Positions 22,533 through 34,380 of a stretch of DNA of 64,000 nt are shown here, piece after piece. The stretch is from Pholis gunnellus (taxonomy: Eukaryota > Chordata > Actinopteri > Perciformes > Pholidae), in NCBI GenBank assembly GCA_910591455.2, contig OU342814.1, positions 19,979,768-20,043,767 on the forward strand, given 5' to 3'. Positions within the stretch are counted from its first letter, which is position 1. Each line of letters opens with the position of its first letter. The translations under genes were made by a program, and so were the position numbers. The notes under the pieces were generated by a model. It was given only the letters and a program-made list of their open reading frames with translations. It made no database searches and had not been told where the DNA came from.

Positions 22533-25500
22533 ACTGCCTCATGCATCTTCCACCTCCTTTTTATTGTCACAACATGAAGCACTGCGCATACTCACACACA
22601 TCTCCCAAGAGTTATGCTGCTGTTTGCATAAAAACCCCAAAACTCCAGTTTCAGTGATTAAACAACCCAAAATACTAAGAGCAGGTTTTTTTAACTGACA
22701 GCAGCAGTAACACTTGAGCTTAGCTCATCAGTGCTAACGGACTCAGAAGTCCGACCACACAGTGGATCTCTGGAATAATCTGTCGGCAACTTGTCTAAAT
22801 GTCACTCGATCAGGTTTGTATGTGGCAAGAAGCAGTGAGGACAAACCGGACAAATCCCAAGTTTACCCTCAGTGTTCATGATGACGAAGGGTTTTTAAGA
22901 CCGTTAAACAGTAATATTCAAGATATGGTAATCACGTATTACTGAAACTGTTATACATCAATTTAACTTGGTTTTGATAAACTGGTGGGAAAAAATACAG
23001 TACATAAATTGGCAAATTCCAATAAATTTTAAATAAATCACGAGATTTAAGACTTAAGAATTATGCAAATTAGAAATTAAATAAGATAAACCAATTTAAA
23101 ACGAAAAAAAAAAAAAAAAAGTCTCAGCAGAGGAACCCTAAATCATGAGGAATTTAATTTGAGGAATAAGCCCAAAACGTGATGTATGTTTGTGACCAAG
23201 TTAAAGTACTGTAGGACTACTACTTCCACTTGACGACACATTATAGCTTTGTATACAAAATATCTATTAACACCGTCAACAAAGCCTAAACCAACGACAG
23301 CAAAGATACATTTTACACCAAATACCGTCTTTTACATTTACATTCTTCTCATTGGATGAGTGCAAAAATAAGGTGTAAACAGATCGTACGGAACGATGCC
23401 GGGAAAGGAATGATTCAATTTCAAACAGAGAGTTTCGTTTACTGCAGACAACTGTTATGCATTCACGGTACTGTAAGTCACTTTGGATGAAAGCGTTGAT
23501 ACGACGTCATTCATTTTGTGATCGGAGAATCTCCACCCGTTTCTGTGTGAATGAGTGCGAGTTTAAGCCCGGACGGCGAGACAAAAGTCAGGTCTTGAAA
23601 CGCGGCATCTCTTCAGCGTGAGCTAAACATTAACTCAAGAGTACATTCGTTTTATGTGTGGTGTCTTCCAGACATGGGCCAAACTGCACCTGCATGTTCA
23701 TGGCTTGTGTTGGAGGAGAAGAATATGCGGTTTCCTTAAAGACTGGAACACTCTAGCTCCATGAAACGTGACAAATACATGTTTTATTGACATGCTGTAC
23801 TTTGTCTGATTAAATAATAAGACTGACGTTAGAAGAAGACAGAAACCAACAACACGTGCGTTTCTTAATACTTTCTGACTTCCTGTCAGTGGTTCTCAGC
23901 TCCAAGCCCATTGGTTCCTACTGAAGACCTACATCTTTAAAAGCACGCGTTTTCACTTTCGATGGAGCTCTCGAGTCTTTGTGCTAAGCTAGGCTAACAC
24001 ATAGTGGACACAGAGATGAGACCGATATCCATCTTGGCCTCTGACTCTGGCAAAGATGGCAAACCTTCCCAAAAAGGTTTCCTTTAAAAGAATGTTCTAC
24101 TGAACAAAACGAGGGTAAAGATCGATGGGTGCGATTGGCTACATAGGACCTCGACTGCAAGACAAAAAAAAAAAATCACAATAAAGTATTTACAAATCAA
24201 CATATCTAACTTTTCTGTCTATGTACAAGTATCACACAGTGTCTGAATTGGTCCTTATGCAGTGAACCCCACCCATTCGCCGTTTGAAACCTTTTCAAAA
24301 CAAAAGCCATGAAGGAAATGCAGTTTATTTGACCCAGGCCCGGTGTCATCAAACTCCTGTCTGTGCTTTACAAACCAAATAATGGGGGGGGTCTTGATGG
24401 CTACATACAAGATATGACGTTGAAAGCCTGAGGCTAAAGCTCAAAGCTCCCAGTTAAAACAAGTCAAACAGGTTTTATAGAAGACATGGAAATAAAGATC
24501 TTGTCTTGCATCGTAGTATTGTAGGTATGACGTTTGTACTGGCAGCTTCTTATTTCCAAACTGTATGTTCTCACAAGAGAAAACACCATCTAGGATACCA
24601 AGCTCAGCATGATAACCATCCCCAAAATCCAACAGAGAGCCTAAACTGTGACAGGATCCACGGAGCCGGCTCCCACACAAGCTGAGTAAGTATGAAATGC
24701 TCCATGGCCTTGGAAGTAACTCGACTGGAGGTTATAGCTGTAGGTTGTGAGCTAGCTGACATGCTAACATTCGCAGATTATATTAGAAGACACTGTTTAA
24801 TCTAATGCATCAGCTTTTGCGTCGTCCCAACGCTCCATAAGCGCAGCAGCTCCTTTGCTACGGCCCCGTGTGCTGCTTCAGCGCTTTCATTTGGCCTCAA
24901 AAGCACAGACAGAGATCCGATAACTGGACTGAAGGGCAGTTTGTTCTGGTTCAACCAGAGGAGAGGACGCGTCGGCAACAACACCGAGAACTAGTCCTCC
25001 TCATTCCACCGTCTTCAAAATTCAGTAAATCAAAACTCAGTAGATGAATACAAAAGCATATTTTTACCTGACATTTCTCTAAAATACAGAGGACAGGATT
25101 CAGAATGTAGGTGTCACTGAAGACTGAGATTAATACTGCAACAAATACTGCGATTTGTGCGGACAAACAAGACAAAAAAAATCTATAAACTGTCATTAAT
25201 TTATATGTTTGAATACTGAAAGTTTACCCACACTCAAAAAGCCCTCAGTGTAAACCTAAAGGTCTGTTTCAGCATCATAATCTATGGAAAAGTACAAAAT
25301 ACTCAATAACACAGTGCTGGGAGTACAATATCTTCACAATATAGCATTATGAATACAATGTGATGTCAATGTGGTCATGCAGTAATCATAGTTATTGCAT
25401 TACCCTGTTACGCAGTAATAGTTACTGTGATGTGTATGTTTTATGTATTCTCTCGTAAGTGTAATCTTATTTTCTATGATTTATAAAAAAATACTTTTAC

Positions 25501-26177
25501 TTTACAAATTGTGTCATTTAGGAGAAGCAGGTGTACATTTAATCTAATATATGCAAAATTATGTTTACATTAAAATACTAAAATAAAGTACTAAAGGAAA
25601 AAGTTAATGTTTTTTCTGATAGTTGGCAATCATATCGATAACATTTGGAATTAAAATACTAAAACTAAAATAAATCCTTATATCTATTACTAATAATGTT
25701 TCCCCATTTTTGAACATCCTGTACAATGTATGCAGATAAATCCCTTACATTTTGTCTAAAAGGTCTATTTTTAAACAGTTCGATGTCAAAATAATATTGT
25801 TTAAACGATTATCACCAGGTTAGAGATTTTAGGTTTATAAAGAATTAAGACCCGTCTGCACCCTTCTGGTTAAATAGGAGCATCTGTCCAGAAATAATCA
25901 CATTTAGTGTATTGTTTTAAAGCTGCAATGTCACATAACCGGTCATCAGTTATATTCGTTTCATCCTCTGCAACATTATACACAAACATCTTTGAACTGT
26001 AACCTCTTCACATTCTGTTGAACGAAGAATCTGGCCAGATGTGACACACAACTGCTCCAGAGAAGCTGGATGTGAACGTGACCGTTCTGTACTTTTCCAT
26101 AGGTTACCACACCGGAATAATGAAATGAGGTTTTACCCACCGACCGCCCCGCTCTCCCCTGGTGACCCTCTACGGTT

Positions 26178-26406
26178 CTACGCCTCATACCCGGCGGACC
26201 GGCGCCGCTGGTGGTTCCAGATGTCGTCCCTGTGTTCGGGTCGGCAGAACAGCCGGGACGACTGGGCCAGACGCTCGCGGTGCTCCCGCTCGCGGTCTCG
26301 CTCCCCGCCGCCCGCCCTGGAGAACAGAGGATGGCCGCCAAACTGCGAGGAGGAGTGGCTTCTGTTGTCATGGAGGCCAGACGAGGAGAGCTGACCCCCC
26401 GCTGAC
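26178..26406 (-). CDS. znf365: Probable terminal coding exon of znf365
   Basis: On the minus strand, a strong acceptor (pyrimidine-rich, ending TTTCTAG) opens a frame encoding about 75 residues. These include LFSRAGGGERDREREHRERL, LFCRPEHRDDIWNHQRRRSA and a stop at 26180-26178. The Arg/His-rich, GC-rich text, the same strand and the position downstream of znf365 exon 3 make it the likely last exon. With the best acceptor, the exon needs an upstream exon ending in phase 2, whereas exon 3 ends in phase 0. Acceptor use at an AG 16 bp further in (exon from 26390) would fit phase 0, or a small exon lies unseen between. Assignment to this gene is inference. Confidence 0.5.
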
Positions 26407-27508
26407 CTAGAAACAAATGAAGACAGGAAGTGGGGAATGTCAACAAGACGAAGTTACAAAAGAGCTGTCTGTATTACTATTATTATTAATAATTGTATTA
26501 TATGTCTTTATTGTAAAAATCAACACTTACATAAAGACAAAACAAATAAGGATAACAGATTGTTTTTTGTGAATGGATGCATGTTTCCGTCCACTACTGT
26601 TACGTGAATAATGGGTGATGGGAGGAGCTAATTCAGGCATCAATCCTACAGAAGAAGACAGTGCAGGAAAACGTGATGAATATGTTTACAACGCTCTCTC
26701 TCGTCTTTAAATACAGTCCAACGTTCAGTTTCAAGACGGGAGGAAATTCTGCATTTGGGAGCGCTAATGGGAGCAATAACAAAAAACAGAGATTATCTAT
26801 TTAAATCCAGCAACAAACAAAAAACAAGCACGTTTTGGATCAAACTGAAGTAGAAGAAAAAGCAGGTGTTCATGATGCACAGGTGACTGACAGACTTTCA
26901 TACTTTCAGCTGCACACAGACAGACAGGTTAAATGTCACATAGCGATGAATAAAACATGGAAACACAGAAATCCTCATGAAGGATTTAGCAGCCGCTCTG
27001 TCACCTTTTGGCTTTGATTCAGACCAACAGCAGCAGCAGCTTATCTGCACTGTTAGAGGATGAATCCTGCTGAGCAATAAGCCTTTTTACAGCCGAGTGT
27101 GACGACTAAACTCCTCTTTTCATGTCTTTCAGCGGATCACTTCAAAAACGTGAGAGAAGAATACAAATCCTGCAGAGAAATGATCTCTTGTGTGAAGCTA
27201 ATGATGGTGATGGATGAATCTAAAACAGACCACCTAGAGAACCTAAAATAGATTTAAAACCCTAAATTTGTCCCATAAAACGTTTGAACTCAGCTCAGTA
27301 TTATGAGATGAGTTTGTTGCAGGTGACTTCTGTTCCAGTTACAGGTTGTACAACATCATAGGAGCCAACGTGGAGGTACTAACCTGCTTTTAGTGATTCT
27401 GTGAGGTCCATTATCGGTTGGCTGCTGGTACTGAAACACAAGCAGAAATTAGCTATTAAATTTAGGATTAATTCAGTGAGTGTTTGTGCTCATGACTAAA
27501 GAACTCTG

Positions 27509-27969
27509 CAGCGGCGGAAGAAGTATTCATGAGCATTTAAATATGAAGTAAATGTACTTTAAGTATCAAAAGTACTCATCCAGACCCTGTCAATGTTATA
27601 TTTCTATCTACAGGTAGTACTGATTCTTTGATGCTTTAATTATTAACAGAATTTTTAATGCTGCAGCTCGTTGAAGAACTTGAACTTCTTACTACTAATT
27701 ACGTAGTTTGGTAGTCAGCAATAATGCATCCTATTTTAAGAAGTTATAAGTAAAATCTTAAAGCCCTTGCGCACACAAAAACCAGACTCGAGGTGTAATC
27801 AGCCGGGTAACTGAAAACCCCTGCGTGGCTTTACTTTGCAGAGCAACTAAAGCTGCATCGAAACGTAGCAGAGTCCAAAAAAATACAACAGCTAACTCTG
27901 AAATGTAGTGGAATAGAAGTGTAAAGCAGCATAACGTGGGAGTCCTTAGGTGTAGTACTTCAGTAGATG
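27509..27969 (+). mobile_element. MITE copy C, abutting znf365 exon 3
   Basis: Opens CAGCGGCGGAAGAAGTATTC and includes GAAATGTAGTGGAATAGAAG and TTCAGTAGATGTTGTACC, all family text, with a non-family insert around 27750-27880. Its right end reaches the donor of znf365 exon 3 (27976/27975), so the intron begins essentially inside the element. Confidence 0.55.
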
Positions 27970-27975
27970 TTGTAC

Positions 27976-29581
27976 CTTGTAGTGGCTGCACTGCTGCGGG
28001 CTGCCGTTGACCTGGTAATACTCCACCAGCCTCTCGGCCAGAGCGATGCGTCTCAGCAGATTCTCGATGAAGCGCTGGATTCGAACTTTGCCGCACGTCT
28101 CCTGTCGAGCCGCCGCTTCCAGGAACTTCTGGATGGTTATCACCTCCCTGGGAAACAGAAATAACAAGTACAGCACTTGAGTAAATCTGCTTTTCACCTC
28201 TGGCTGGTTCCAGTGAGCAAAAGAGAAAACAAGGCCACTGAAACACGGCAATAAAGTAATCTCCTTATCCTCCCTTTACCTCTCTCGACGCTCCAGCTCG
28301 TTCTCCGAGGCGTTGAGCTGCTCCCTCAGTGCGGCGATCACCATCACGGCCACGTCCACCTGCCGGCTCAACGACCTCTCCCTGTCGGCCACTTCCTGCC
28401 TCTCCTGGGCCAGGTGCTGCGAGTGAGCGCGCTCACACAGGAGCTCCGTGTCGGTCTGAGCGAGCTCCGTGCTCACCTTGGCCAGCCGGCACTGCATGGT
28501 GCTGTCGGCCGCCCTCAGGATCCGGGTCAGTCGGCGGCGCACCGCGGCCGAGGCCGCTGCCGTCTCCAAACCGGAGTAGGAGTTCTGCTCTGGTGGCGAC
28601 AGTGAAGGAGACGAGTTACTGCGGCTGATTACTGATCTCTGAACCACCTCCTGAACTACGTTTGTAGGACAATTTCAGTGGCATTTGCCTTCCACACAGA
28701 GACTTTCTGTGGGTATGTAATAATCCACAATGTGCAGAATACACTGACATCGATGGACCTACTTCTTCTGACTGCATGCATGAACATTTCAACACATAGT
28801 TTGAAATCCTGCTTCATCACGATGAACTGCAGTGTCTCTGAAACGGCCACCGAACATTTGTGACATAAATATAACTGTGCTCCAAAAAGTATAGTAAGAA
28901 AGTAAACCTGAACGCACCGACCAGGTCCAGGTCCAGGTCCAGGTCCGGGTCTGTTGGGGGGCCATGAGGAGCAGAAGGAGGGAACGGGAGGCGATGGTGG
29001 TTGAGGTGATGGTGGCATGTGTCTGACTTTTTTAAGGACATTTTGATATCCTCCTCGTTTCTACCTCCATCTCTCTCTTCACCTTCGTCGTCGTCATCCT
29101 CGTCTTCATCTTCTGACCCAAATTCCTCTTCGTCATCCTCGTCGTCGTCATCCTCGTCCTCGTCCTCCTCAGCCTGCGTCCCCACCCCGACACTCTGGGT
29201 GCGTCTCCTCACAGATCTGTAGGAGTGGGGGTACCCGCTGTCTCTGCTGTCGCTGAGGGAGCGGACGTGAGGCGGCCGCCACGCGCTCTGCTGCCCCCTG
29301 CGGGTCGGGAGACTCATGTCGTGCCAGGGGATCGCCGCCGTCAACGGGTCGGGGTGTTTGCCGGTGATGCTGAAGCCGCCGGCTGTCACGTCCGGCGAGC
29401 GGTACGAGTGGCGGTACTCCAGGTGGGCGCGGAGCGAGGCCAGGCTGCGGAAGCGCTCCTGTTCGCCGCAGCGGGGGCAGCGGAAGGGGAGGTCGCAGGA
29501 GGTGGCGGTGCTGCCACAGGGCTGGACGTTCCTCTCCAAGAGGAAGGAACCAGAACCTCTGGAACACAACTTCTGCTGCAT
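27976..29581 (-). CDS. znf365: ZNF365-like zinc-finger/coiled-coil protein, exons 1-3
   Basis: Three coding exons in phase: 29581-28918, 28655-28280 and 28147-27976 (404 codons), before a probable terminal exon at 26406-26178. The start MQQK matches human ZNF365. A lone C2H2 finger, FRCPRCGEQERFRSLASL through HLEYRHSY (Cys35, Cys38, His53, His58), is at 33-60. An acidic Asp/Glu run encoded around 29060-29170 and a (GACCTG)n stretch giving DLDLDLDL near the end of exon 1 are low-complexity. Exons 2-3 encode the conserved coiled coil: RSLSRQVDVAVMVIAALREQL, then EVITIQKFLEAAA and FIENLLRRIALAERLVEYYQ. Human ZNF365 is linked to centrosome function, telomere and replication-fork stability and neuronal development. 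An intron may precede exon 1, since TACTCCAG sits 10 bp before the ATG. Synteny with ado and egr2 supports the call. Confidence 0.88.
28921..28948 (-). repeat. (GACCTG)n hexamer repeat in znf365 coding DNA
   Basis: Four near-perfect hexamers at the end of exon 1 encode Asp-Leu pairs right before the splice donor. Confidence 0.85.
29070..29170 (-). repeat. GAN-codon repeat encoding an acidic run in znf365
   Basis: In exon 1 a GAC/GAG/GAT-rich stretch encodes nearly continuous Asp/Glu, broken once by FGS. On the plus strand it reads as poly-Ser, which is a shadow frame. Confidence 0.85.
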
Positions 29582-29611
29582 CACTCCACACCTGGAGTAC
29601 AGAGAAGACAC

Positions 29612-32545
29612 TAATTACTCAGGGAAAATGTGAATGAATACCTTTGAGTTTGTCCCCGTTGTTCTATTTAAACATATGTTCTTGAGCTCTGGGAACTGAC
29701 ATTTTTCTGAATCGTTAAATCTAAAATTAACTGAAATATATTTGCCAAATATATTGATGATCCTGTTCGTCATTCATCAAGCAAAGATGTATCACTTTCA
29801 ACACAGCTACAGTGATAACTGTTCGATAATATGCCATTCATGTTCATCACCAAAACAATATTTAAGTTAGAGGAGAACAAATCAAACAAGAGCTGATTAA
29901 AAAGAGTAAAAACATAAAAGTGTCACTGAAATTAGGAGGGACTCACTCAGTTGACAGAAACCTTTTGACACTAACTTTGTTATTCAGAGGAAACTGGAAG
30001 CTCAGCATCAACAAGTCGTGTTGCTTTAATTTAAGCTATTCCTCTAACGTCATCATAGACATAGAGGGTTAGTCTAGGGTCAACGTTAGCACTAGTGGAA
30101 TTGGATAAATCAGTTTTAAGCCTCTTCAATCTCATCACTGACTAGGCTGCAGAGGGCCCAGAGGAAAATGGAAAATACTCGAAGGTTAATCAAAACTTTA
30201 TTTCAGACTCAGGGTCCAGATAAGACAGAACATTAAATAGAATAAAATTACATAAAAAGGCACAATAAATGCCTTACAAAGAGACAGCTGTACCAATGTC
30301 TCCTCAGCTGAGACTGGTACAGTGTGGGACTAAACCTTATGTTTGGTAAAACCAAGATGATTTCATTTTCAGAGTCATTAAGCAGGTAAAATAAATGTAT
30401 ACATTAGATTTCTTAAAGACAGTTTGGTCACTTAACACTTTTCTGGCCAAATTAAAAATTCCATGTTCCAACATAATTCTCCCGGCATGCAACACTGTGG
30501 GCACAGTTATACCTTCAGCGTCCATTTAATAAATCCATCACACCATCATTAGCAGTTAGCATTAGCTACCTGGCTGCTTGCTCTGAGAGGCTAACGTTAG
30601 CTTGCTAGCTAACAGGAAACAAACGCAAGAATCATTGAAACGGAAAACCCGTTAATGTGCAGCTGTTGCACGTGCAACGCTAGATTTTTAAATAAACGTC
30701 TAACCGTTAGTGTCTGAAGGTGTCATGTCGCAGATGGAGACCGACATAAGCCCGCATGATGTCATTCATTGACGAGCCACACAGTGGACCAACGTTAAGT
30801 TATCAGCGGATCAATAACAACACCACATCCGGTTGGCCCTTTCAGAATAAAACACATGAAGTAGGTGTGATTGTTACTTCCTTGTTAATTAATAACATAA
30901 TAGTCATAAGGTATTGAGATGGAGTCATACAAATAAAGAACAAATAAGGGATCTGGAAAAGAGTTTTATTTTAGTTTCATTACTTTGATCATGTACAGTG
31001 ATGACCTGCATGTATACATACAGCACAAACAGTGATTGTGCATATTTATAATACCCGATAATCTCATCACAGTAATGTTTCAAAGCCACAGTTTCACAAC
31101 CAGAATAAAGATTGTGAGTGTTTCCATAAACCTGATTTCAGATAACTGCCAGTATAAAGATAATTCAACTGTTATGTGTTTAAATCAGGGGTAATCAGTA
31201 AACAAATCAACCTGGGATTTAACATTCATGTGCTTGTGATAAAGATCTTACACGTGAGACCTTATCCGCTGCATTCAGGTGTTATTTTGGCAGAAGATCA
31301 CACCCACAAGGCAAACAAGTGATGCTGATAAACTCTGGTCTTGCTACATAAAAACCTGTATGTGCTCAGAGTAAAAAGCAATCCAACTAAGCAGTAAAAC
31401 ACAAACTTATCATACAAAAAAACGCAAATCATCTTTCTATTCATCAAAATTTAATTAACTAGGTTCAATGATGTGTCTTGAAGACAATTTAAGATATTAT
31501 AAAATGTTTAATTTGTAGGGAATTATAGCATTTTTTTCTTTTTTTATATATATATATATGATTGCCAGTGCCTTTTTTATTCTTGCACCAAAGTTTAAAT
31601 CCTACATATAGAAGACATTCAGGTTACTGGAGGTGTATGTTTTGGGGTGTGTTGTAGCCACACTTCACTGTAATTATTATTATTATTATGTTTCCTTGCT
31701 TGTTCTGCCCATCTTTAAACTCTTTATCTTTAAATTGTCTTATTTCCTGTTTTATTTGTTTTGTATTTTTTATACCTTTCCATGCTTTATATAAAGCACT
31801 TTGGTTTACCTTTGTGTTTGAAAACTTTCCATGCTTGAAACCAATTAGGATTTTCTGTCTGTGACAACACAAACTCCAGAAACATTGGTTCTCTTACTTT
31901 TAACTGTAAATTGTTAACCTTGAAGGTGAAATTTATGACACAAAAATCCATCTATGTTCCTCTGCTTCCTGTGTTGATGAGCAGTGTGTTGGTCAAGTTT
32001 TTGAATTCTGGTTTTATTCACTGATATTTGGGGGTTTAAAAGAACAGTTTGACATTTTGGGAAATATTAGTTTTTACTTAATGGTGGACAGTCAGTTGAG
32101 AAAATTGATTCCACTCTCCAAAAGACTGGAAACAGTATCTGTTAAAACGTTTTTAAAAACCCATCTACCAGCACTTCTTAAAGCTTTTTAAAATTAACTT
32201 AATACATTTTTATATCTCATTTGTTTAATCTGTATTTCTTGTTCTTGATCTCCCAAAATGTGAAACTATTCCTGTAATGTTTTCTGTAGTTCACAGGTTG
32301 CAGTTAATAAGACAAACACTTGTTTCTTTTTGCTCCCTCCCTTTCTTCATTGTATTCCTTCTTTAGGTACTTTTGGCCCCTGAACTGCCTCCACAGAACC
32401 TCCTCTAGCGACCAGGTGAAGAAGCATCTGTGCAGTGCCTGAGAGGGAGGTCTGTCAGACTCTGCTCAGGGCAGAAGATTCCCCTAAGCTCTTTTTCTAC
32501 TTTCCCTCTCTCTTTCCCCCTCCTTTCTTCTTCTCTTGCTTCCTA
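29612..32545. other. Spacer between znf365 and sult6b1
   Basis: No gene is visible. The part nearest sult6b1 should hold its 3' UTR: a minus-strand AATAAA (TTTATT at 32013-32018) lies about 530 bp past the stop. Around 30700-30830 the minus strand has an ETS-like CCGGATG and a donor-like CG/GTTAGA. It could be the promoter and an untranslated first exon of znf365, about 1.1 kb upstream of the coding start; this is weak. The rest is AT-rich with short (TA)n and (ATT)n runs. Confidence 0.4.
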
Positions 32546-33523
32546 CTAACAGTGCTGTTGGTAGTTAAGTTTGGCTCCCAGCCTGGTTCCTGCCAGGTGT
32601 TTGTTGAAGGCGTCGTCCATCTCTTGGCTCTGTTCTGGTGTGAAGTGGTTCTTCCAGTCACCGACCTCACCTGCTCAGGGACACAAATATGAGGCCGTTT
32701 AAAACCCTCTGGTTTACCCCTTACATTTCTTCTCAAAGCTTCAAAATAATAATAGTTTTTATATTTATTCTCCAAAGTCATGTTCTTCTTTCTGAATCCT
32801 TTAAACTGGTGTCGGTTTATTCATTTCAAGAATAGCTTTTTTTCTTTTGCAAATGAACTCTTCATGTGCTAAATTATAGGGAGAAAGTCTACAAAATAAT
32901 AGATTTGTTAAATAAATGACAGTATTTAGCTCGATGTGTTGGTCAATATGAGCAGAGCTGGAGATCTTTGCACTATGTAGCAGGCATGTGCAGTAAATAT
33001 GCACATTGCAGTTTAGTTTTAAAACAAATGCCTTCAATGGATAAAACAATAGTCATTTCAGTAAAAACACACTCCCAAAAAATATTTTGTTGCGGTGAGG
33101 CACCTTTTCTGAAGATGACGTTTCCCAGAGTACCGTGGGAGTTGGCGGAGCTCTTCTTCATGGCGCTGAAGGTGCTCCTCTCTGCAATCTGCTGCACCTG
33201 AGCCTCCGTCAGGCTGAAGCCAAAGAAGGTGTTGATCTGCCGGACGCCCTCGCTCAGGTCCTGCAGGACAGGAACCAGAACCAGAGCCGTTACAGACAGA
33301 CACTTATACAGTGATTGTTTTTCATATAAATTAAATGAACATGTGAAAACAATAACAGTATTATACATTCTTTGAGAGCTACCCTCTAAGTCCTTGTGTG
33401 CTCCACCTGTTTTAGCTCTTCATATGTGACGATCATAACGTTGGGGTCGTCCATCCTCTTCTCCCAGGCCAGAGCGTGATCAAAGTATGACCCCCAGGGA
33501 ACTACACACACTCACACACACAC

Positions 33524-33562
<39 letters not shown>

Positions 33563-34348
33563 ACCATCAAAGTGCATTTAGTTGTTTGGATCAGTTAAAT
33601 GTGACTTCCATGACCCCATAAACCAATAACAATACACATTGTGCTTAATAAGTACTTTTACTTTTTAGACTTAGTACATTTATATAGCTAATACTAAATT
33701 GAAGGCAAGACTTTTACTTGCAGAGGGATATATTTGCTAAGGTTCTGAATTTCACCACTGATCACATCTCACCAAAAAGAAGAGTTGGCAAAAAGTAATT
33801 TTATGAAATAGGGTTCCAAAAATGCATTTGATGTCTGGCAGAAGTTTCGTAAGTTCTTTCAGGGTGATTTTGTCAGTCAAAAGTAAAAAGTCAGCCAGAA
33901 AGTAACTGGCAAACTTCCATTCAAAGGGTTAGTCAGGGGTAAAGCAGTCCAAGAAGCAGTCAGGCACTAACAAAGGCTGAACAAAAGAACAATAGAGGAT
34001 CTGGCAGAGATTGAACAGAGGTGGGCCGGCAAACATGACTAATGAAGAAAGTGCAAAGGGGTTAGGTCAGGTGATGGCAGTGGTCGGGGTTACTGCAGGG
34101 CAGGAGTGAGATGACTGATGGCAGGGAAACAAAGAAGCCGGTGTTGTGTTCATTGTGGTTGTGGGTGGACGTTGTCAGCATTACAAACACATGAAGCGAT
34201 AAAGTTAACCACTGTACAGCCCCATAATCTCTGCAGGCAATCATTTACAGATCACAGTGACGCTGCAGAAACAGTACAGAGTTAGCGCTCTAGAGCTAGT
34301 TGCTCTTCTGCTGTTCATCTGACAAAGCTGCACAACAAATGTTTGCTG

Positions 34349-34380
<32 letters not shown>

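Larger units (their letters stand above)
13640..26177. other. Large intergenic stretch between ado and znf365
   Basis: About 12.5 kb without a supportable intact gene. Besides the repeats listed separately, it holds small tracts of (AACT)n at 17771-17794 and (GT)n at 20612-20634, poly(A)/poly(T) runs, and AT-rich DNA. Reading frames in it are short and lack family signatures, except for a helicase-like scrap at 20118-20426. Sequence between 23,000 and 26,000 shows nothing I can name. Confidence 0.5.

Noticed and set aside
26041..26410. Plus-strand frames of 64-117 codons rich in Arg/Ser
   Set aside because: Antisense shadows of the znf365 terminal exon, which has a matching strand, acceptor and composition.
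28329..29633. Plus-strand frames including a poly-Ser run
   Set aside because: Antisense to znf365 exons 1-2; poly-Ser is the complement of the acidic codon repeat.
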